From contig CAZSVE010000031.1 of NCBI GenBank assembly GCA_964610175.1, forward strand, positions 1-32,643: a stretch of 32,643 nt of DNA, given 5' to 3'. The notes below the pieces were generated by a model. That model saw only the letters and a program-made list of their open reading frames with translations. It did no database searches and had not been told where the DNA came from. A program made the position numbers and the translations under genes. How positions within the stretch are numbered: position 1 is the first letter of the stretch; each line of letters starts with the position of its first letter. Origin of the DNA: CAZSVE01 sp964610175. GTDB lineage: Bacteria; Pseudomonadota; Gammaproteobacteria; HK1. Below, piece by piece: positions 7,177 to 14,922 of the stretch.

Positions 7177-9873
7177 TCACACGATATTCCGCGGCGCGAA
7201 CGACATGCTGCGGAATTCCTTCTTGTACTTCGATTCACCGATCTTCCTGATCCTGGCGACGCCCATCTTGTAGTTGTAGTTTCCACTGATGCCATCCAAC
7301 ACCCGGCCCTGCAGGGCATTGCTGGGCTGACGGGGATTGAGCATGTCACTGTACAGGACGCCTTGCTTGACATGCGGGGTGACGATGGCAACCGCGGTAA
7401 CCGCGGCCTTGGACAGCTCGATGTGACCGTTCTTCATCAGTTCCGAGAACTGGAAGTCATCCCCGTGCACACCCAGGATGGTATGCATATGAGAAGGGAC
7501 GCGATCGGAATAGACCATTACCTGGTCGCCGGATTCGATCCCGCGACTCGAAGCATCATCGGGGTGGATCTCCACATAGTTTTCCGGCCAGCGCTGGGTC
7601 ACGTAGGGCCGGCGTTCCCGGTCATCGTAACCGGACTGCCAGATCTCGTTGATCCGCCCATTGGTGTGCCACAACTCGTCATCCCTGGGTTTCATCCATT
7701 CCCAATAATCCGAGAAGAGCTCCCACGGGTGCTTCTGGAGGTTCTGCTTCCCGCTTTGGGACTTGAAGTGCGTCAGCCACTTTTTGACCACGTTGGCGTC
7801 CTGGGCGCCATCGGCAAGGCCGATGCTCGCCATGTATTCCGGGGTCAGGGTGGTGTCGTGCATGCGACGGGTACCATGCAACTTGCCGGTCTCGTAGTCA
7901 TAGAAGGTCGGCCCCTGGATGCCCTGGGTGCCGAACTCGGCCATCTTCTGGTGCAATGTCTTGCCTTCCCGATGGGCTGCTACCTTGACCATATGATAGG
8001 CCTTGCGGTTTCCACGGCTGAAGCGCGATGACTCCTCGGCCACATCGTTGGCGTCCTTCCAGTCGAAGCCGTCGAAGCCCATGCGGCGGCCGAGCTGGGC
8101 GATGATCCACCAGTCGGGCTTGGCGTCTCCGGGGGCGTCGTAGAACTTCTGATAGAGGCGGATACGGCGTTCGCCGTTGGCCCGCATGAAGTTTTCTTCG
8201 CCCCACGTGGCGGCCGGAAAGACGATGTCGGCGAATATCGATCCGATGGGCTGACGCAGATAGATGTCCTGGTCGAATACCACCATGCCACCCGAGTCTG
8301 CCCTGGCCTTCAGGGTATCGATGATCTCCTGCTTGTCGTAGCTTTCCACCTGATTCGGATTGTCCGTCACCAGTTCGCGGAACGCCTTGTAGAGCCCTTG
8401 GGAGCCGAGCATGGACTGGAGCCAGGTGGTACCGATGACATGGGCAAGCCGCGTGTTGCCGGAGACCAGCCAACGGTCGGTATCCAGCGCGCGGCGACGG
8501 CGCCCCGGTACCTTTTCCGGGGATTTGTTGCGCGGATACTTGCCGCCACCGGTGCCCCCGCGCTGATGTCCGCCGAACCGGCTGACCACCTGACCCGGAC
8601 GGCCTCCGGCCCCGCAGATGATGGCAAGGGCGCTGATGGCATTGGTGTTGCCGGTGTTGTTGGACCAATAGAACCCCTTCTCGATCCCGAACGAGGACTT
8701 GGGTCGTTTCCCACCCTGGGGTTTGGCCAGCATCTCGGCTGCCTGGTAGATCTGCTCGACGGGGATATTGGCGATCCTGGCCGCCGTCTCGGGGTCGTAT
8801 TCTGCCTGGGCGAAGTTCCATTTTTTGTAATCCTCGAAGCCGTCGGTCTGGAACTTGCCCCAGGTGGTGCGCCACTGCCATGGCGTATTGCGCGTCCCCT
8901 GGCCGAAACCGGCGCTGGATTCCCATTTGTTGTTGACCCATTTCTCGATCCATTCCCCATCTTCCCAGCCCTTTTCCATGATGACCCGGGCAATGGCGCC
9001 GAGCACGGGCACATCGGTGCCGGGATCGAGCTGGATGTGCAGGCCACCCTTGGATTTGGCGTAGGCGATTCCGGCGGTCTCGCGGGGATTCAGGAAGATG
9101 GTCTTCATGCCCCGATCCATGGCGGGCTTGATGTACTGGGTATAGATGATGGTCTTGGTCTCGTAGGGATCGGTGCCGCAGACCATCAGGGTATCGGCGG
9201 CGCCCCAGTCGTCGTAGGAGGCGCTGAAGTTGTCGAACCCGGCGTCGCGAAAGCCCGGTGTCGAGGTGACGTCCGAGGGGGTATCGTGGAAGGTGAAGGC
9301 CGCCGTGTTGATGTGACGGCGGGCGAACTTGGTGATGGCGTAGGTGTTCTCGAAGAAATAGTACGAGTACGTCTTGACCGAGTAGGCGTTGGCACCATGC
9401 CTGGCGATGACGTGTTTGGCTACCTCGGCGGCGACATCCAGGGCCATATCCCAGGTCACCGGTTGCAGGGTGCCGCCGATGCGCATCAGCGGGGTCATCA
9501 GCCGATCCCGGGTGGGGGTCGAGGGGTTGTAGCACTTGGCGGCGATGAGTCCGCCGCGCATGCTGGAATCGCCGAAACGGTTCACCACCTGGGATTCCTT
9601 GTCCGGGACGATGACCACGTGATGGGGCATCCCATCGTGCATGACGATGTTGTGCTGATTCGGTGCCACCCAGGCCTTGAGCGGAGTCGATGGGAAATCG
9701 ATGCCGAAGGCATTCCGGGATGCCTTGGGGCCGCCGTCCCCGGAGCCGAGCGGCCAGCGGTAGACCTTGTAACCGCAGGCAACGATGCAGTAATCGCAAC
9801 AGGTGGTCAATACGTCGGCATGTTTGGGCGGAAGCGGTGCATGATCTTCCGGCAGGTAGTAATTGGTCGCCAT
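7177..9873 (-). CDS. idrA: iodate reductase catalytic subunit IdrA (AioA-type molybdopterin oxidoreductase)
   Basis: The 898-residue product is a DMSO-reductase-family Mo-bisMGD enzyme of the arsenite-oxidase branch. The N-terminal iron-sulphur motif is C26-DY-C29-IVA-C33 (C-X2-C-X3-C), as for the 3Fe-4S cluster of AioA, and the C-terminal cofactor domain has EIHPDDASSRGIESGDQVMV. There is no signal peptide, as expected for a subunit exported with the Tat-bearing Rieske partner. ATG 9873 is chosen because AGGAGG lies 7 nt upstream; the frame stays open to 10059 but that part runs through idrB. Two di-haem peroxidase genes plus a Rieske gene upstream define the idrABP1P2 arrangement rather than a plain aioBA pair. 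Expected role: periplasmic reduction of iodate. Arsenite oxidation cannot be excluded from sequence alone. Confidence 0.83.
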   Translation of the reverse strand: MATNYYLPEDHAPLPPKHADVLTTCCDYCIVACGYKVYRWPLGSGDGGPKASRNAFGIDFPSTPLKAWVAPNQHNIVMHDGMPHHVVIVPDKESQVVNRFGDSSMRGGLIAAKCYNPSTPTRDRLMTPLMRIGGTLQPVTWDMALDVAAEVAKHVIARHGANAYSVKTYSYYFFENTYAITKFARRHINTAAFTFHDTPSDVTSTPGFRDAGFDNFSASYDDWGAADTLMVCGTDPYETKTIIYTQYIKPAMDRGMKTIFLNPRETAGIAYAKSKGGLHIQLDPGTDVPVLGAIARVIMEKGWEDGEWIEKWVNNKWESSAGFGQGTRNTPWQWRTTWGKFQTDGFEDYKKWNFAQAEYDPETAARIANIPVEQIYQAAEMLAKPQGGKRPKSSFGIEKGFYWSNNTGNTNAISALAIICGAGGRPGQVVSRFGGHQRGGTGGGKYPRNKSPEKVPGRRRRALDTDRWLVSGNTRLAHVIGTTWLQSMLGSQGLYKAFRELVTDNPNQVESYDKQEIIDTLKARADSGGMVVFDQDIYLRQPIGSIFADIVFPAATWGEENFMRANGERRIRLYQKFYDAPGDAKPDWWIIAQLGRRMGFDGFDWKDANDVAEESSRFSRGNRKAYHMVKVAAHREGKTLHQKMAEFGTQGIQGPTFYDYETGKLHGTRRMHDTTLTPEYMASIGLADGAQDANVVKKWLTHFKSQSGKQNLQKHPWELFSDYWEWMKPRDDELWHTNGRINEIWQSGYDDRERRPYVTQRWPENYVEIHPDDASSRGIESGDQVMVYSDRVPSHMHTILGVHGDDFQFSELMKNGHIELSKAAVTAVAIVTPHVKQGVLYSDMLNPRQPSNALQGRVLDGISGNYNYKMGVARIRKIGESKYKKEFRSMSFAPRNIV

Positions 9874-9884
9874 GGTTTGCCTCC

Positions 9885-10481
9885 TTAGGATTTTTCTATC
9901 AGGTTTTCGTTGCGCCCGAAGATGAGGCCCAGCAGTCCGACGGCGTAGATGTCGTCGCCCTCGATCTCCAGTACCACCTGGGGCAGGCTGTTGTACGCCT
10001 GGCCGGAAACGATGATGCCGTGACGCCTGAGATCGAAGGTGGACAGATGGAAGGGGCACTGACCCAGAATACGCTGATCGCCCACGTGCTTGTAGGTGCC
10101 TTGCAAAGGCCCGCCCTGGTGGGTGCAGAGGGTGCTGAAGGCCACCACGTCCTGTTTGGGTCCGATGCCGCCACCGGCCGGTATACCCCCCATCTTGACG
10201 ATCATGGCCGAGGAATTCGGGAGGGTATCCGGGTAGTCGAAGTGTTTCGGTTCGTGATCCCGCAGACTACTTAGCGTAGCGATCTTTTTACGTGGGTAAC
10301 CCACGACCCGCGCCGCCTGGGTAACGCCCGGGAACAGGCCGATGGTGATAGTGCCGACAGCGGCGGCGCCGGCCCCGCTGTAGAGCAGGAATCGACGCCG
10401 GTTCAACATGCAGGCGTCGTGAGTTTTCGCGCTATCTTCCGGTTTTGTCACGGTGCCGGATTTTGTCATGGTATCGGTCAT
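9885..10481 (-). CDS. idrB: iodate reductase Rieske subunit IdrB (Tat-exported)
   Basis: The 198-residue product has a twin-arginine signal (NRRRFLLYSGAGAAAVG, residues 27-43) and Rieske 2Fe-2S motifs C119-T-H121-QGG and C142-PF-H145-LS. The positions that form a disulphide in many Rieske proteins are Gly and Phe here, as reported for some AioB proteins, which usually lowers the redox potential. It passes electrons between IdrA and the periplasmic cytochrome pool and carries the complex through the Tat pore. Its ATG overlaps the stop of the upstream peroxidase gene (ATGA), and idrA starts 11 bp downstream, so the four genes form one operon. M25 (MLNRRRF) is an alternative start with a shorter, more typical Tat leader. 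Confidence 0.85.
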   Translation of the reverse strand: MTDTMTKSGTVTKPEDSAKTHDACMLNRRRFLLYSGAGAAAVGTITIGLFPGVTQAARVVGYPRKKIATLSSLRDHEPKHFDYPDTLPNSSAMIVKMGGIPAGGGIGPKQDVVAFSTLCTHQGGPLQGTYKHVGDQRILGQCPFHLSTFDLRRHGIIVSGQAYNSLPQVVLEIEGDDIYAVGLLGLIFGRNENLIEKS

Positions 10482-11731
10482 TTTTTTACCCCCTTCAATT
10501 CATCCTCGCTGAACAGGCGCGCATATTTCGGAAGCTTTGGCTTCGGCACGATGATCTCTTCACCGGAGAACGCCTCGATGAACGCGATCAAGTCTTCTTT
10601 TTCTTCATCGGAAAGACCCAATGGTTTGATCGACTTCGTTTTGTTTTCGGGAAAACTCGTTGTCCTGCCATCTTCGGCAATGCCACCACGGTCATAGAAG
10701 TCGACGACCTCCTCCAGGGTGTAGAAAATGCCGTTGTGCATATAGGGCGCCGTGTACTTTACGTAGCGCAAGGTGGGGGTTCGGAATTTGCCTTTGTCCC
10801 ACTTGTTCTTGGTCCGGTAATAAAAGCCCGCATCATCCTTGATGGTACGGTACATCTCCTCGGTGGTTCCCTTGGCGTACTGCTCGAAACGGAACGTGAT
10901 CTGGGCGAGGCCATCCTCCTCCCAGCGTTGGGAGGAAGGCACGCCGATGTTGTAGTACTTCTGATCGGTGGCAAGCGCGCCGTTGTGACACCCGATGCAG
11001 CCCGCCTTGCCTTCGAAGAGCTTCTTACCGCGCAGCTGCGCTTCGCCGAGCGCGGACTTGTCTCCCTCGAGATAGCGATCGATGGGAGTATCCTTTTGCA
11101 CCAGGGTGCGCTCGAATGCCGAGATGGCGCGCCAGGCATTGCGGATCAGGGGCCATTCGTCGCCGAAGACCTCCTTGAATGCCTTGCGGTACTCGGGGAT
11201 GAGGGCAAGCCTTGCCTCCATGAGATCGGCCTCCCCATTACCGGCAACGCCACCTCTGGCCGCCGAGCGTGCCTGTGCTTCATGGGATGGCGCGGAACCC
11301 GCCCAGAACTGCTTGCCGAGATAGGCGGCATCGATGATGGATTGGCTATTGCGCCAGTGGACGGTACCCGGATAACCGCGGGAGAAGTCCTCCGCCCATG
11401 CCCAGCCTTGTTCCGGGTCATGGCAACTCGAGCAGGAGACGGAGGCGTCCCCCCCCAAACGCGAATCGAAGAAGAGGAGCTTACCCAGGGCAATCTTGGC
11501 CTTGGTTTGCTTGTTATCCGGCGGGATGGGAGGGTCGCCGAGCGGGGCCAGCGGCGGTATTTTTACGGGTGCCGTCACCGCCGGTTGCGCGGCTGCGGCA
11601 CTGCCTTTGGCCTGGTCGGCCTTGTTCGCGGCCTGGGTCTGTGTCGTTCCCATCGTCGCGATGCCGATCATGGCGGCCATCAGCCACACTGGTCTGTTTT
11701 TGGGCCTGTCTTTTATCGAGTTTTCTTTCAT
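10478..11731 (-). CDS. idrP1: di-haem cytochrome c peroxidase-like protein of the iodate reductase operon (IdrP1 by position)
   Basis: The 417-residue product has an N-terminal hydrophobic export segment (VWLMAAMIGIATMGT) and two haem c sites, C100-SS-C103-H and C245-IG-C248-H, in a MauG/CCP-type di-haem fold (KIALGKLLFFDSRLGGD, then FRTPTLRYVKYTAPYMHNG). In known iodate reducers two such proteins accompany IdrAB and are proposed to detoxify hydrogen peroxide formed with the reduced iodine product. The start ATG 11731 follows GGGGGAAGCC, and the stop of the upstream paralogue is 9 bp before it. The end overlaps idrB by 4 bp. The P1/P2 label follows adjacency to idrB and is not certain. Confidence 0.8.
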   Translation of the reverse strand: MKENSIKDRPKNRPVWLMAAMIGIATMGTTQTQAANKADQAKGSAAAAQPAVTAPVKIPPLAPLGDPPIPPDNKQTKAKIALGKLLFFDSRLGGDASVSCSSCHDPEQGWAWAEDFSRGYPGTVHWRNSQSIIDAAYLGKQFWAGSAPSHEAQARSAARGGVAGNGEADLMEARLALIPEYRKAFKEVFGDEWPLIRNAWRAISAFERTLVQKDTPIDRYLEGDKSALGEAQLRGKKLFEGKAGCIGCHNGALATDQKYYNIGVPSSQRWEEDGLAQITFRFEQYAKGTTEEMYRTIKDDAGFYYRTKNKWDKGKFRTPTLRYVKYTAPYMHNGIFYTLEEVVDFYDRGGIAEDGRTTSFPENKTKSIKPLGLSDEEKEDLIAFIEAFSGEEIIVPKPKLPKYARLFSEDELKGVKK

Positions 11732-11740
11732 GGCTTCCCC

Positions 11741-12880
11741 CTAATTTTTTACCTGGCGCCAATTGGGAATGGGCTCGTATTCCTTGGGGATCGGCTCCTT
11801 CCAGACATGTTGCTCGCCGGTAAGTGGCTTACCGGAAAGCGCCTCCAGGAAGGCGAGCAAATCTTTCATCTCCTTCTTGTCGAGGCCCAAGGGTTTCAGT
11901 AACGGACTTTTGTTTCTGTCCTGACCGCCGCCCTCGTTATAGAAGACAACCACATCCTCGAGGGTTTTCAGCATGCCATTGTGCATGTAGGGGGCGGTGT
12001 ATTTCAGCTCCCGCAGGGTCGGCGTCATGAAGGTCCCCCAGTTGGAACCATCCGCCAGGCGGTTCTGCACGGCAGCGCCGAGGTCCCGTTTCAGATTCAT
12101 GTAATCGGGGGTTCCCATGAACATGTTGTAGGCAATGAATGCCTGGTGCCGGAGCGGGTCCCGAAAGATGTCGAAGTTTTCCGGAACGCCTGTATTGTGG
12201 GCCTTTCCGTCCGAGAAGAGCGGACCGTTATGGCACTGGACGCAATTAGCCTTGCCGGTGAAAAGCTTTTGGCCACGTTTCGCGACCTTGGACATCTTGC
12301 CGGTATCGAAGGGTGCCCCTTGGGAAGTCAGGGTCTCGAGATATTCCGGGATGGCCTTGCGCGCCCCCCCATTGGAAGGTTCGCCCAAACCCGCGTCCTT
12401 GAACATTTCGACGTATTTCGGATCCTGCTTGAGGCGTTCCTGCATGATGCGCATATCCATGTTCATGATGTAGTCTTCCGTGATCATCTCCCGCGTGACA
12501 TCGTTGAGATTGGTGCCGATTCTCCCATCGTGCAACCAGGTCTTCTTGTGCGCCGTATTGATCAGGGTGGGTGAGTTACGGAAATGGTCGTTGCCGGGAT
12601 ACCCCGGGGAGAGCGCGTCCGGGTGGGCAAAGCCGTGTTCCGGTCGATGGCAGGTGGCGCACGAGATGGCGGCGTCTCCCGAGAGCCGCGGATCGAAGAA
12701 CAGACGTTTGCCCAGTTTTGCCTTGGCCTGATCCACCTCGAGTGGCGGTAAGGGACCTATGTCGGGTGGCGCGGTAGCCGCCGCCATCGTGACCGTAGTG
12801 GCGACCGTGGCCGCGAACGAAAGTCCCACGCCCGTTAGAAGACCAACGAGCCTTTGGGGGTAAGTTGCGGGTTTTCGCAT
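11741..12880 (-). CDS. idrP2: di-haem cytochrome c peroxidase-like protein, first gene of the iodate reductase operon (IdrP2 by position)
   Basis: The 379-residue product has an export signal (LVGLLTGVGLSFAATVATTV) and haem c motifs C74-AT-C77-H and C213-VQ-C216-H, with the CCP blocks LGKRLFFDPRLSGDAAI and TPTLRELKYTAPYMHNGML. It is a clear paralogue of the next gene but shorter, without its Ala/Pro-rich linker after the signal. A strong AGGAGG sits 5 nt before ATG 12880, so this is the 5' gene of the operon. The upstream region (12881-13391) holds the likely promoter and carries a direct repeat. Expected role: periplasmic peroxide reduction supporting iodate respiration. Confidence 0.8.
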   Translation of the reverse strand: MRKPATYPQRLVGLLTGVGLSFAATVATTVTMAAATAPPDIGPLPPLEVDQAKAKLGKRLFFDPRLSGDAAISCATCHRPEHGFAHPDALSPGYPGNDHFRNSPTLINTAHKKTWLHDGRIGTNLNDVTREMITEDYIMNMDMRIMQERLKQDPKYVEMFKDAGLGEPSNGGARKAIPEYLETLTSQGAPFDTGKMSKVAKRGQKLFTGKANCVQCHNGPLFSDGKAHNTGVPENFDIFRDPLRHQAFIAYNMFMGTPDYMNLKRDLGAAVQNRLADGSNWGTFMTPTLRELKYTAPYMHNGMLKTLEDVVVFYNEGGGQDRNKSPLLKPLGLDKKEMKDLLAFLEALSGKPLTGEQHVWKEPIPKEYEPIPNWRQVKN

Positions 12881-12953
12881 GGGGTCCTCCTGTTGGTTGG
12901 TTTTGATTGTTATACAATAACCTGAGCCCGTGACTTCTTCCTCAACTATCTAA

Positions 12954-12986
12954 TTTTCAAAGATTAACGTTTTCAAATGATTAACA
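12954..12986 (-). promoter_or_regulatory. tandem direct repeat upstream of the idr operon, possible operator
   Basis: TTTTCAAAGATTAACG (12954-12969) is followed directly by TTTTCAAATGATTAACA (12970-12986). The two half-sites are 16 bp apart, about 75-105 bp upstream of the first idr start codon. Head-to-tail AT-rich pairs at this distance are typical of activator sites. No regulator gene lies nearby, so the factor is unknown. Confidence 0.35.
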
Positions 12987-13159
12987 TATTTGTTTGGGTG
13001 AGTCTCTGAAAATGTGAAATTCAAAATTATACATCTTTTTACATTTTCCATGTTTGTCACAATTCCTCTACGATAGAAGAAGCCACGGATTCAGGAATAA
13101 ATTAGAACTAGTCAGTCGCACATCTTAGGTATGGCTTTTACCCATATTGCATTTTTATT

Positions 13160-13219
13160 CGTTTCTAAAGACACAGAAACACTGCCAAGCGTTTCTAAAG
13201 GCAAAGAACCACTGTCAAG
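13160..13219. repeat. two imperfect 30-bp tandem copies
   Basis: CGTTTCTAAAGACACAGAAA begins the first unit (13160-13189). The second (13190-13219) begins CGTTTCTAAAGGCAAAGAAC, and both units end in ACTG-C/T-CAAG. Function unknown. Confidence 0.7.
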
Positions 13220-13323
13220 GACATACAAACAATCATTCTTTCTCCCAATATAACTCACTTTACCCTTTTGTGTACCCATTAAAGTTTCTACACCTATTCG
13301 ATTTCATGGCTTCCTATCACAAA

Positions 13324-13364
13324 AAAATAAAGCGGGGAGAAGTCAGCGAACGCCGCTTTATTTT
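13324..13364 (-). terminator. intrinsic terminator behind the truncated hydrolase tail
   Basis: Arms AAAATAAAGCGG (13324-13335) and CCGCTTTATTTT (13353-13364) form a perfect 12-bp stem with a 17-nt loop. On the minus strand the stem runs into a T-tract (TTTATTTTTTT), 28 bp past the stop at 13392. It supports the gene fragment at 13392-13568 as a genuine gene end. Confidence 0.75.
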
Positions 13365-13391
13365 GTTCTAGTGCTAATGTGTTTACCAGAT

Positions 13392-13568
13392 CTAAATAAA
13401 ATTTTTGATAACTCTTGAAACCTCTGGGGTTCTCAAGTATCCGTATGACTTATGGTTAATCCCGCCCCAGTCATTCGATACCAAATTATCTTGGACCTGA
13501 ACACCGCTAACATTTTGCTTATAATCATCGGCTAAGTGTGTATCTATCGCAACAGTGTCTCTTTTGTC
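13392..13568 (-). pseudogene. C-terminal fragment of an unidentified protein, possibly an alpha/beta hydrolase
   Basis: An open frame without start reads DKRDTVAIDTHLADDYKQNV, then SGVQVQDNLVSNDWGG and INHKSYGYLRTPEVSRVIKN, then FI and TAG at 13392. It looks like a real protein C-terminus. The D-x-TVAI-x-TH and later NHKSYGYL segments recall the Asp and His parts of a lipase/esterase, but I cannot place the family. A strong intrinsic terminator follows. Its upstream end fuses in another frame with the integrase fragment near 13557-13568, so the N-terminal part was deleted. Confidence 0.5.
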
Positions 13569-13747
13569 AGAAAAACCATTGTGGCGTCTCGATGTCCGTA
13601 TCGTCTCCGCTGCCTGGTTACATCCATCAGCTCCTCGACTTCCTTCTCGGTCAAAAATTCCCTCGCGCGGATCGCGCTGTAGGGTTTCCTTTTCGCACTC
13701 TGGACAACTGTCTCATTTTCGATGGTTGGTGCTTCCTTTGATACCAT
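13544..13747 (-). pseudogene. tyrosine recombinase (phage-type integrase) N-terminal remnant
   Basis: From ATG 13747 the frame reads MVSKEAPTIENETVVQSAKR, then RAREFLTEKEVEELMDV and GHRDATMVFL. The RxREFLTxxEVExLM...GHRDATM pattern is the entry into the catalytic domain of tyrosine recombinases. These proteins continue with a Y-x-HGLRxSE block and the R-H-R-Y residues, all absent here. The reading stops 7 residues after MVFL, where the sequence switches to the unrelated hydrolase-like tail. The start looks natural (AAGG 8 nt upstream), so the gene was probably once expressed. It marks a former mobile-element boundary. Confidence 0.6.
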
Positions 13748-13825
13748 GACTTCAACCTTGTTTTCAGGTATCCATCATACTATGACTGTCCGATTTTGGT
13801 TCATTAATGGGACAGTGCCATTTGT

Positions 13826-14158
13826 CTAGAGATTTTCAATTTCCCGATCTAGAGTGGGGCCTATATCTCTTATGATGGCCTCTATGTCCCGCCGCTTGTG
13901 AAGCACGGCCGCAATGACAATCCCTTTTTCGGTCTCGGCATAGATAGCATAATGTTGCTCTGCCGGTGCCATAAGAAATGGCTCCAAACGGTGTTTTCTG
14001 ACATTGCCTACTTTGGGGTCATCGGCTATTTTCTGAAATGCAGCCAGTAGATCCGACATATAGCGTTTCGTTCTCGTTTCTCCCCAGTCGCTCGTCGAGC
14101 GCTCTTCGATTTCAAGCATATGGAATCGTGCGCGGTTTGTAATGTAGAAATCCGCCAC
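13826..14158 (-). CDS. ParE/RelE-family toxin
   Basis: The product (about 110 residues) reads ADFYITNRARFHMLEIEERS, then TSDWGETRTKRYMSDLLAAF, a HYAIYAETEKGIVIAAVLHK strand pair and a C-terminal RDIGPTLDREIENL. This is the ParE fold: N-terminal helices with W-G-x-x-x-x-x-x-Y, then the sheet with the IVIAAVLHKRRD end. The ParE family poisons DNA gyrase; related RelE proteins cut mRNA. A GTG at 14158 with GGAG 9 nt upstream is taken as the start; TTG at 14173, overlapping the antitoxin end, is also open. It lies directly behind the antitoxin gene, the usual antitoxin-first order. It looks intact. Confidence 0.75.
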   Translation of the reverse strand: MADFYITNRARFHMLEIEERSTSDWGETRTKRYMSDLLAAFQKIADDPKVGNVRKHRLEPFLMAPAEQHYAIYAETEKGIVIAAVLHKRRDIEAIIRDIGPTLDREIENL

Positions 14159-14163
14159 AGGGC

Positions 14164-14433
14164 CTAACTCCAATTCTCATGCTCTCTTTTCTCAAAGAGG
14201 GCTTTGTCTTTCTCCCAGTCTCCCGTGGACTTGATGTAACGTTTTTTCTTGATATCCTTGAAGCCTTCCAGAATTTCCCGATAGACGTGGTATGTCGGAC
14301 TGTTTAGGTCTCTTCTAATGAGATCGCGTATATACTCTCCTGGATTTTCATAAAGTCCCATCGAACCGACAACACGTTCTACGTGTTCCTTTAGTCTTGG
14401 CGTCAAGACTGCGCTTATATTGCTTGCCGTCAT
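14164..14433 (-). CDS. ParD-type (CopG-like) antitoxin
   Basis: The 89-residue product reads ISAVLTPRLKEHVERVVGSM, then GLYENPGEYIRDLIRRDL, the ribbon-helix-helix N-terminus of ParD antitoxins (SVTL-type strand, helix, GxYxNPSEYIRDLI). The tail is a charged toxin-binding segment ending FEKREHENWS. ATG 14433 has AAGGA 10 nt upstream. It would neutralise the ParE encoded immediately downstream and repress its own promoter. AT-rich composition compared with the neighbouring cytochrome gene suggests acquisition as a module. Confidence 0.75.
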   Translation of the reverse strand: MTASNISAVLTPRLKEHVERVVGSMGLYENPGEYIRDLIRRDLNSPTYHVYREILEGFKDIKKKRYIKSTGDWEKDKALFEKREHENWS

Positions 14434-14475
14434 CTTTTTTCATCCTTTTTGAACAATGGTGATTTCTACGCATCA

Positions 14476-14571
14476 CTAACAATTACGCTGCTGCCCCCGC
14501 ACCAGTACAACCCCCGCGATAAACACCAGCAGCCCAATGCCCAACGGTATCCTGAAGACCTTTTCCGGTTC
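14476..14571 (-). pseudogene. 3'-end remnant of a second copy of the tri-haem cytochrome gene
   Basis: The frame reads EPEKVFRIPLGIGLLVFIAG, then VVLVRGQQRNC and TAG at 14476. The intact gene 0.85 kb upstream ends VKVFGIPLGVGLLVFIAGIV, then LVRGQRHAKS. The DNA is similar but not identical (for example CCAACGGTATCC shared, flanks diverged). Only the C-terminal membrane helix is left, and a ParDE-like module lies between remnant and intact copy. Confidence 0.7.
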
Positions 14572-14610
14572 TCACGCAGAGCATGGGGATCGCAAAATGA
14601 TGCGAAGAGC

Positions 14611-14922
14611 TTATGGTGACAGACGATCCGCTATTCGGGCCAGCAGTTCCATCCGCTCGTGTAGTACCGCGATAATACGAGGCTTCTTTCCTTTCGGCTG
14701 AAGATAAAAAACATAGTTGATGTGCGCATTGCATAACCCGTACTTGCGGATAACCGGCAGAAAAAGAACGAGAAACCGCGTCGTTATCGGCAATTTTGGA
14801 GAAGGATCGCTCCAGCCGGGCGGCATAATGCGCGGCCTGTCGCTCTCCCCATCGATCCATGGTGTATGTGCAATCTCTCGCAAATCCGATTCTGCGGCGG
14901 GAGTAAGCTCATAAGATGGCAT
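14611..14922 (-). pseudogene. ParE-family toxin broken by two frameshifts
   Basis: The frame from ATG 14922 starts MPSYELTPAAESDLREIAHT and ends YVFYLQPKGKKPRIIAVLHE plus RMELLARIADRLSP, both typical ParE. The middle, however, is in another frame: DRWGERQAAHYAARLERSFS and KIADN. One shift near 14860 and a compensating one near 14735 restore a continuous ParE. The uncorrected product has a nonsense middle (GESDRPRIMPPGWSDPSP) and should not fold. Its start overlaps the stop of the upstream antitoxin gene (TAATG), showing an original coupled pair. It may have been inactivated to remove toxicity; assembly errors are possible. Confidence 0.65.

Larger units (their letters stand above)
12881..13391. 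other. AT-rich gene-free region upstream of the idr operon
   Basis: About 510 bp without a convincing gene. It contains the idr leader, an imperfect palindrome TTGTTATACAA near 12907, the direct repeat at 12954-12986, a 30-bp tandem duplication at 13160-13219 and a terminator at 13324-13364. No convincing sigma-70 pair or sigma-54 element was found on the minus strand. Confidence 0.6.

Noticed and set aside
7898..9888. Long frames of up to about 630 residues on both strands opposite or out of frame to idrA
   Set aside because: Compositional shadows of a GC-rich gene: Arg/Pro/Gly-rich with no motifs.
9874..10059. N-terminal extension of the IdrA frame
   Set aside because: It overlaps the idrB coding region, has no family resemblance, and a perfect AGGAGG precedes the internal ATG 9873.
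7177..10481. Annotation as arsenite oxidase aioBA
   Set aside because: The fold fits, but the two di-haem peroxidase genes in the same operon point to iodate reductase. Kept as the alternative.
13785..13816. Inverted repeat ACTGTCC...GGACAGT as IS ends or terminator
   Set aside because: Only 7 bp with an 18-nt loop, no transposase and no T-tract.
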